Shown here: positions 59,070 through 64,000 of the stretch, piece by piece | Numbering within the stretch: the first letter of the stretch is position 1 | How the letters are laid out: each line of letters begins with the position of its first letter | Assembly (NCBI RefSeq): GCF_011039205.1 | Contig: NZ_JAAKEL010000009.1 | Coordinates: 48,808 to 112,807, forward strand | Direction of reading: 5' to 3' | From: Dysgonomonas sp. ZJ279 | GTDB taxonomy: Bacteria > Bacteroidota > Bacteroidia > Bacteroidales > Dysgonomonadaceae | DNA: 64,000 bases | Made by a program: the position numbers and the translations under genes | The notes under the pieces: model-generated | Database searches by the model: none | What the model saw: only the letters and a program-made list of their open reading frames with translations | What the model was told of the DNA's origin: nothing

Positions 59070-60185
59070 ATGCTTAACAGTGGTATAAGAAGATACATTT
59101 CTAATTCTGTAATCGGCTTGCTTCCGTTCGTATTGTACCTGATTCTACATTCATTATCAAGAATACAGGAACAGTATGCACTAATGGCATCTTTGGCGAT
59201 TGCAATTATAGCTGAAATACTCATTAGAGGTTTATCTAAGAGTAGAATGTTTAGCATAACATTTTATGTATCTACTTTAGCTTTGGCTTTTACATTAATT
59301 TTTTGGTTATTTGCTCACAATTATTTGCAAGTGCCTAATACCTATTCCTCTTTTTGTGAAATATGTATTGTTTCGATGCTTATTGGAATAAGGCTGAGTA
59401 AAACTTTTATTGCGACTAAATTCTTTCGAAAAAGAAGTCTTTTACAAAAAGCTTTTTTGAATGAATTTTATCATATCGCTTCTTTGCTTCAGTACACGCT
59501 CACTATGCACATCTTTTTTGTGTTGATGTACGAGCACTTCAAAATGACAATTTATGATGACAGGATTTCGGATATAGTTGTTTATTCAGTGCTACCGATA
59601 GTAGGAATACTAGCTATCGGAATTTATCAGATTGCACGTACAGGAAATATTGTAGCAAAATTAAAACAAGAAGAGTGGTTACCTATAGTTACAGAAAAGG
59701 GTGAAGTAACGGGTAAAATAGCCAAATCAGTTTCTCTAAAGATGAAGAATAAATTTCTGCATCCTATAGTTAGAGTGGCACTCATATCTAATGGTAAGGT
59801 TTTTTTGCAAGAAAGAGCGAATGCGGATACCCTTAGCCCTAGAAAGCTGGACTATCCTTTCGAAAAGTATATGTTGTTCAATCATGAAATCAATTTGGCT
59901 GCACGCAACAGTATAAAAAAGATGATGGGGGATGAAATGGATCTTCCGTTAAAATTCTTGTTGAAATATGTTTTTGAAAATGAAGAAACTAAGCGTCTTA
60001 CTTTTCTGTTTATAATTAAGATAGAAGATGAATATTCAATAAAAAGAACGGAACAGATGAATGGTAAGTTTTGGTCTGTAAAACAGATTGAAGCGGCTTT
60101 TGCCGACGAGATATTTAGCGAGCCATTCGAGTTGGAATTCGAATATTTGAAGAATATGGTGCTGGCACCTATCGATCATCTGTAA
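59070..60185 (+). CDS. Membrane protein with a degenerate Nudix-like C-terminal domain
   Basis: A 371-residue protein. Residues 1-190 form five or six membrane helices. Residues ~200-371 resemble a Nudix fold of the isopentenyl-isomerase-like type: PIVTEKGEVTGKIAKS, then HPIVRVALISNGKVFLQERANADTLSPRKLDYPFEKYM, and later FLFIIKIEDEYSIKRTEQMNGKFWSVKQIEAAF. The Nudix box should read GxxxxxExxxxxxxREuxEExGu; the matching stretch reads NLAARNSIKKMMGDEM and lacks the catalytic glutamates. It is therefore likely a binding or regulatory domain rather than a hydrolase. About 200 non-coding bases precede it. Confidence 0.72.
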   Translation: MLNSGIRRYISNSVIGLLPFVLYLILHSLSRIQEQYALMASLAIAIIAEILIRGLSKSRMFSITFYVSTLALAFTLIFWLFAHNYLQVPNTYSSFCEICIVSMLIGIRLSKTFIATKFFRKRSLLQKAFLNEFYHIASLLQYTLTMHIFFVLMYEHFKMTIYDDRISDIVVYSVLPIVGILAIGIYQIARTGNIVAKLKQEEWLPIVTEKGEVTGKIAKSVSLKMKNKFLHPIVRVALISNGKVFLQERANADTLSPRKLDYPFEKYMLFNHEINLAARNSIKKMMGDEMDLPLKFLLKYVFENEETKRLTFLFIIKIEDEYSIKRTEQMNGKFWSVKQIEAAFADEIFSEPFELEFEYLKNMVLAPIDHL

Positions 60186-60204
60186 ATATTAACAGTTCGA
60201 CTTA

Positions 60205-61095
60205 CTACAAATCTTTACGCTTGCGCCATACCTGATAAGAATTTACCAAATTTTGCCAAAGAACGTATGCTCCTGGTCCAATAGACGATATGGGGTTTAG
60301 ATAGGTTTGTGCCATCCAGATGGCTAAAATAGTATTCTTCTGACCCAATCCCTGCCCACCGGCTATGGTGTCGTCATATTTGCTCCCTAGCTTACGTCCG
60401 ACTAAAAATTGGATTACGCATATAACAAATGCTCCGATGCCTAAGGCTACTTGAACCAGAAGGTTCGGATTTTCTTGATTAAGTATAAAAAATACAGTTT
60501 TTCCCGTTATAATGACTAAAGCGAGGGACCATAGGTAAAAAGACAATCCTCGGTTTTTCTTAATGGTTTCATGTACTCGGGGTAAAAGTCTGCTTAGTAG
60601 TAGTGCACAAATAAAAGGCAGGAGTAAAAGAATAAAGACTTTTTCGGATACAATTAGCATTGACTCTACAAATGAATCGGCATTAATATTGCCAAATGCA
60701 GCAAATATAATAGGAGCAAGAACGGCAACCGTTATATTGCTTAGTAAACTATACGTGGTCAAACTACCCGTGTTGCCTCCCAGCATACCTGTAATAACAG
60801 GAGCCGCCGTAGCTGTTGGAGCTAAAATACAGATCATAGCCCCTTGTGCAAGAATAATATGGATAGGTGCTAATAATAAGTAGACACCTACACTTCCTAA
60901 TATCTGGATGAGTAGCAGAAAAAAATGTAAGCGGGAAAAACGAATATCGCGAAGTGAGATGCCGCAATAGGTGATGAATAGCATTAATGCAATAAGGTAC
61001 GGTGTGATAAAAGATAATAGTGACGTATATTGGTAGAATAAGCCTCCTGTAATCATGGCTAGAGGCATCATATAAGACTTTATCTTTTTGAACAT
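60205..61095 (-). CDS. Bile acid:Na+ symporter-family transporter
   Basis: A 296-residue inner-membrane protein with about 9-10 helices, of the BASS/SBF type. Family features include MLGGNTGSLTTYSLLSN and GQGLGQKNTILAIWMAQTYLNPISSIGPGAYVLWQN, which contains the Asn/Pro-rich substrate region. The start is ATG 61095 (MFKKIKSYMMPLAM): an earlier in-frame TTG at 61125 lies within a -7 promoter box and would be upstream of the transcript start. The natural substrate in gut-type bacteria is unclear; bile salts are not implied by the family name. Confidence 0.88.
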   Translation of the reverse strand: MFKKIKSYMMPLAMITGGLFYQYTSLLSFITPYLIALMLFITYCGISLRDIRFSRLHFFLLLIQILGSVGVYLLLAPIHIILAQGAMICILAPTATAAPVITGMLGGNTGSLTTYSLLSNITVAVLAPIIFAAFGNINADSFVESMLIVSEKVFILLLLPFICALLLSRLLPRVHETIKKNRGLSFYLWSLALVIITGKTVFFILNQENPNLLVQVALGIGAFVICVIQFLVGRKLGSKYDDTIAGGQGLGQKNTILAIWMAQTYLNPISSIGPGAYVLWQNLVNSYQVWRKRKDL

Positions 61096-61122
61096 TATCA
61101 GCCCGTTTATTAAATTATTGCT

Positions 61123-61130
61123 CAAAGGTA
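61123..61130 (-). promoter_or_regulatory. -7 box for the BASS-family gene; decides its start
   Basis: TACCTTTG on the minus strand. It includes the TTG at 61125, so translation cannot begin there from this promoter; the ATG at 61095 is favoured. Confidence 0.6.
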
Positions 61131-61240
61131 TATATTTTATACTAAATAAAGCCTAACAAAAATATGGACTGATGGCATCAAAATATACTAGTTGTTATTC
61201 ATTTTAATTATAAGGCATTCTTTGAACTGTCTCTTTATAT

Positions 61241-61248
61241 TACCTTTG
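61241..61248 (+). promoter_or_regulatory. Candidate -7 box for the EamA-family gene
   Basis: TACCTTTG, 23 bases before the ATG at 61271. A TTTG lies at 61221-61224 with a 16-base spacer, slightly short. Confidence 0.5.
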
Positions 61249-61270
61249 TGTACTTTTTAGAAAAAAATAA

Positions 61271-62167
61271 ATGAAAAAAACAAAAGGTATTATACTTGCA
61301 TTGCTATCATCGGGGACATTCGGTTTGATTGCATTCTTTTCTATACCATTACTCAAAGCAGGAGTACATACCCCATCTATTCTATTCTACCGCAGTCTGC
61401 TTGCCGCTATTCTTTTAGGCACAATCTGTCTCATTAGAAAAAAAGATTTCAGAATACCACCTAAGACGGCTATCCAACTCTTTGTTATGGGGATGTTATA
61501 CACCATTACAGCAATGGGTTTAATATATTCTTATACTTATATTTCGAGCGGAGTATCTACGACTCTTCATTTCCTGTATCCTATCGTTGTATCGTGTCTT
61601 ATGATTATATTCTATAAGGAGAAGAAGTCACTGACCTTATTTATTGCGGCCGTAACATCTCTCGTTGGAGTAGGTTTGCTCTGCTGGAGCGATAACGGAT
61701 TCATAAGCACCCGTGGATTATTTATTGTGTTGATCACCGTATTTACTTATGCCGTCTACATTGTAAATCTTGGTAGACCTGTATTTAAGAAACTCGAACC
61801 TGAAGTTTTGATGTTCTATGTGATGCTATTTGGTGCTTTTATGTTTTCCATCTATGCTTCATTTACAACAGGTATCGAGATTCTGCCTGATAGAAATGCA
61901 TGGCTCAACATTGTCGGTTTAGTCCTTTTTGCGACTGTCTTATCAGGATTGTCATTGATAACTGCCGTAAAATATGCAGGATCTACTATAACATCTATAC
62001 TCGGTTCGATGGAGCCTGTGGTGGCTACAATTGTGGGCATATTCTACTTTCACGAATCATTCGGATGGAATAGCTTCGCAGGATTAGTACTCATTATTGC
62101 GTCGGTCATATTGGTGGTTATGATGAACAATAAACGAGAAAAGAAAGGTCAAATAATCACAGATTAG
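61271..62167 (+). CDS. EamA/DMT-family transporter
   Basis: A 298-residue inner-membrane transporter with ten helices in two EamA repeats. The first ends near KEKKSLTLFIAAVTSLVGVGLLCW and the second holds GLSLITAVKYAGSTITSILGSMEPVVATIVGIFYFHESFGWNSFAGLVLIIAS, the usual C-terminal EamA motif. Likely exports a small metabolite; the substrate cannot be read from sequence. Confidence 0.92.
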   Translation: MKKTKGIILALLSSGTFGLIAFFSIPLLKAGVHTPSILFYRSLLAAILLGTICLIRKKDFRIPPKTAIQLFVMGMLYTITAMGLIYSYTYISSGVSTTLHFLYPIVVSCLMIIFYKEKKSLTLFIAAVTSLVGVGLLCWSDNGFISTRGLFIVLITVFTYAVYIVNLGRPVFKKLEPEVLMFYVMLFGAFMFSIYASFTTGIEILPDRNAWLNIVGLVLFATVLSGLSLITAVKYAGSTITSILGSMEPVVATIVGIFYFHESFGWNSFAGLVLIIASVILVVMMNNKREKKGQIITD

Positions 62168-62221
62168 AGTCATCATCTGATATTTTTGTTACAAAAGATA
62201 ACAACTATTGCACATTTTTAG

Positions 62222-62229
62222 TATTTTTG
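62222..62229 (+). promoter_or_regulatory. Candidate -7 box for fabI
   Basis: TATTTTTG matches TAnnTTTG, 39 bases before the fabI ATG. No well-spaced -33 TTTG. Confidence 0.45.
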
Positions 62230-62268
62230 TGCCATAACAACAAGATAACTATTTAAATAATAATAGAA

Positions 62269-63087
62269 ATGAGTAATAATTTATTAAAAGGCAAAAGAGG
62301 AATCATCTTCGGTGCATTGAACGATAAGTCAATCGCTTGGAAAGTGGCTGAAAAAGCTGTAGAGCAAGGAGCAACTATAACTCTGTCTAACACGCCAATG
62401 GCTGTAAGAATGGGAGAAACAAATGCATTAAGCGAAAAACTTAATGTGAAAGTAATAGCTGCCGATGCTACAATAGTAGAAGACCTTGAGCAAGTATTTA
62501 CGCAGTCGATGGAAATCCTTGGTGGAAAAATTGACTTTGTTCTTCATTCTATCGGAATGTCTCCTAACGTACGTAAAGGAAGAGATTACGATAATCTTGA
62601 TTATGGATTCTATGATAAGACGCTAGATATTTCTGCCCAATCTTTTCACAAGATGATGCAAGTAGCTAAAAAAATGGATGCTATCGCTGATGGCGGATCT
62701 ATTCTTGCACTTACGCATATTGCTGCTCAACGTACATTTACAGGATATAATGATATGGCCGATGCAAAAGCATTGCTTGAATCTATCGGACGTAGTTTTG
62801 GATATGTTTATGGTAGAGACAAAGGAGTGCGTGTAAATACAATCTCTCAATCGCCAACAATGACAACTGCCGGACAAGGTATCGGCGGAATGGGTGCATT
62901 TTTCGACTTTGCAGAAAAAATGTCTCCTCTAGGCAATGCCAGCGCTGAAGAATGTGCTGACTATTGTATTGTTATGTTCTCTGATCTTACTCGTAAAGTA
63001 ACGATGCAAAACTTATTCCACGATGGAGGCTTCTCCAATATGGGACTAACATCTGCTGTCGTTACGGATTATATCGAAAAGAAATAA
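62269..63087 (+). CDS. fabI: Enoyl-ACP reductase FabI
   Basis: A 272-residue short-chain reductase that completes each cycle of fatty-acid elongation. It has the NAD-binding GIIFGALNDKSIAWKVA near the N-terminus, FVLHSIGMSPN, and the FabI-type active site with Tyr and Lys six residues apart (TGYNDMADAKALLESIGR). HDGGFSNMGL near the C-terminus is family-typical. It is the target class of triclosan. A terminator follows. Confidence 0.97.
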   Translation: MSNNLLKGKRGIIFGALNDKSIAWKVAEKAVEQGATITLSNTPMAVRMGETNALSEKLNVKVIAADATIVEDLEQVFTQSMEILGGKIDFVLHSIGMSPNVRKGRDYDNLDYGFYDKTLDISAQSFHKMMQVAKKMDAIADGGSILALTHIAAQRTFTGYNDMADAKALLESIGRSFGYVYGRDKGVRVNTISQSPTMTTAGQGIGGMGAFFDFAEKMSPLGNASAEECADYCIVMFSDLTRKVTMQNLFHDGGFSNMGLTSAVVTDYIEKK

Positions 63088-63113
63088 ATCGCCACAAGAT
63101 AAACTAAATACAA

Positions 63114-63155
63114 AACAGTTATCGGAGATTTAAAATATCCGGTAACTGTTTTTTT
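63114..63155 (+). terminator. Terminator after fabI
   Basis: Thirteen-base-pair stem with one wobble (AACAGTTATCGGA at 63114-63126 with 63138-63150), 11-base loop and a run of T. Confidence 0.85.
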
Positions 63156-63173
63156 GTTTACAAAGACATTTAT

Positions 63174-63782
63174 ATGTTAGTAAAAATATATCCCGAAAAC
63201 CCCAATCAGAAAGAATTGGACAAGATTGTCAAAATATTGCAGGATGGCGGTCTTATTATCTACCCGACGGATACTGTATATGCCATTGGTTGCGATGCTA
63301 TGAACGTACGTGCAGTAGAGGAAATTTGCAGATTGAAGAATATAAATCCGGCAAAGAGCAACCTTTCTATTATATGTTACGATCTGAGTAATATTAGCGA
63401 GTATGCCAAGGTTGACAATGCTACTTTCAAAACAATGAAAAAAAATCTGCCGGGAGCATTCACTTTCATTCTTAATACAACCTCTACTCTCCCTAAAATA
63501 TACAAGAATAAAAAAACGGTAGGAATACGTGTTCCCGACAACAATATTATTCGTGAACTTGTTCACAGTTTAGGGAATCCTATACTGACAACTTCCATAA
63601 AAGACGACGATGAGGTTATAGAATATACAACCGATCCCGAATTGATTTACGAAAGATACCAAGATATCGTAGATGTTGTAATCGACGGTGGATTTGGTGG
63701 AATAGAAGGGTCTACTGTAGTAGATTGTACTGACGGAGAGCCCGAAATAATAAGGCAGGGTAAAGGGGAATTGATTTTGTGA
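63174..63782 (+). CDS. L-threonylcarbamoyladenylate synthase (Sua5/YciO/YrdC family)
   Basis: A 202-residue protein. The YrdC signature is GGLIIYPTDTVYAIGCDAMN near residue 25, followed by RLKNINPAKSNLSIICYDLSN, KKNLPGAFTFIL and the GIRVPDNNIIRELV segment. It likely makes the threonylcarbamoyl-AMP used for the t6A37 tRNA modification, though YciO-type paralogues of this size are functionally less certain. It is the last complete gene before an insertion sequence, whose end lies 84 bases downstream. Confidence 0.9.
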   Translation: MLVKIYPENPNQKELDKIVKILQDGGLIIYPTDTVYAIGCDAMNVRAVEEICRLKNINPAKSNLSIICYDLSNISEYAKVDNATFKTMKKNLPGAFTFILNTTSTLPKIYKNKKTVGIRVPDNNIIRELVHSLGNPILTTSIKDDDEVIEYTTDPELIYERYQDIVDVVIDGGFGGIEGSTVVDCTDGEPEIIRQGKGELIL

Positions 63783-63901
63783 AAAAGTATTAAATACATA
63801 CATTTGCAAAATAGCTGTATAACAGAAAATATTCCCGAATGTAGTATGCGTGGTAATTTTATTATAGAAGTCTTCTAGACTAATTTAAAATTGTAAATAT
63901 A

Positions 63902-63957
63902 ATAAGGAAGTGTTAGTTTAGTAATCGCTAAACAACTAATCATGAACACTTCCTTAT
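63902..63957 (+). promoter_or_regulatory. Hairpin covering the transposase start codon
   Basis: Perfect 13-base arms ATAAGGAAGTGTT (63902-63914) and its complement (63945-63957), with an inner 6-base hairpin GTTTAG/CTAAAC. The right arm includes the first two bases of the ATG at 63956. Transcripts that read in from outside would fold it and hide the start. Confidence 0.65.
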
Positions 63958-64000
63958 GTACAAAGTACTAAGCAAAGATATAATAGAAAATGAGATATTG
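63956..64000 (+). CDS. Transposase N-terminus (partial)
   Basis: Fifteen codons from ATG to the window edge, reading MYKVLSKDIIENEIL. This resembles the first residues of IS5-type transposases of Bacteroidota. The call rests mainly on the matching terminal repeat just upstream, since the peptide is too short to identify alone. Confidence 0.55.
   Translation, partial: MYKVLSKDIIENEIL

Larger units (their letters stand above)
63866..64000 (+). mobile_element. Left end of an IS5-family insertion sequence (continues past the window)
   Basis: The end AGAAGTCTTCTAGACT (63866-63881) matches, inverted, the right end of the decayed element at 49293-49308 at 15 of 16 bases. This marks it as a terminal repeat of the same IS family. 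A hairpin (63902-63957) and the start of a transposase frame follow. The other end lies outside the window, so length and intactness cannot be judged. Confidence 0.75.

Noticed and set aside
60205..61095. Bile-salt uptake function
   Set aside because: The family name is historical; nothing in the sequence or neighbours indicates bile salts.

Overview
The window is AT-rich chromosomal DNA of a Bacteroidota member, most likely order Bacteroidales. A Dysgonomonas-like genus is an impression only. The assignment rests on several signs: the long IspG form, DUF3836 and DUF3244 secreted proteins, several GH2 enzymes with signal peptides, A-rich start regions without Shine-Dalgarno sequences, and repeated matches to the Bacteroidota promoter -7 box TAnnTTTG. 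I see no rRNA, tRNA, CRISPR array, prophage or SusC/SusD pair.

Layout: 1-1.9 kb holds the end of a membrane protein gene, a UbiA-type prenyltransferase and a HAD phosphatase. 1.9-9.5 kb (minus strand) holds folD, ffh, a TamB-like protein and an ArsC/Spx-like protein. 9.6-14.5 kb is a tight plus-strand operon: yicC, gmk, nadD, an M24 peptidase, folP and cdaA. 14.5-19 kb holds a hemerythrin/LuxR pair, a DUF2156-GNAT pair, a WalJ-type hydrolase and a YjdM protein. 19-22 kb is a GH2 lipoprotein. 22.3-27.2 kb is a purine cluster (guaA, DUF2625, NCS2 permease, xpt) ending in rsmE. 27.2-28.2 kb is a small winged-helix regulator with a membrane protein. 28.4-35 kb holds a ricin-GH2 enzyme, ispG and a basic secretory protein. 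35.2-39 kb holds two DUF3836 paralogues, a membrane-spanning TPR-HTH regulator and a DUF3244 protein. 39-44 kb holds a GlsB-like protein, an aquaporin, and a MarR / CoA-disulfide reductase-rhodanese-TusA-DsrE fusion / DUF6132 / thioredoxin operon. 44-49 kb holds a six-hairpin glycosidase-like lipoprotein, OmpA and TPR-PD40 envelope proteins, a lipoprotein and a decayed IS. 49-56.4 kb holds a DMT protein, uvrA, a third GH2 enzyme and a bifunctional nuclease. 56.5-63.8 kb holds GT39 and GtrA, a membrane protein with a Nudix-like domain, two transporters, fabI and a Sua5-type gene. The right edge enters an insertion sequence.

Most genes are core housekeeping or envelope genes. The less ordinary parts are:
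- two REP-like inverted repeats (2.9 and 46.5 kb);
- an IS family represented by a decayed copy (48.9-49.3 kb) and a new copy at the right edge, linked by a shared 16-bp end (15/16 identical);
- a hairpin that pairs over the start codon of the edge transposase;
- a perfect 16-bp palindrome inside the promoter spacer of the winged-helix/membrane-protein operon;
- a LuxR regulator with a receiver lacking its phospho-acceptor Asp, paired with a hemerythrin-like protein;
- a four-domain persulfide-handling fusion;
- the membrane-spanning TPR-HTH regulator set among small secreted proteins.
All calls come from reading the sequence. No database search was run.
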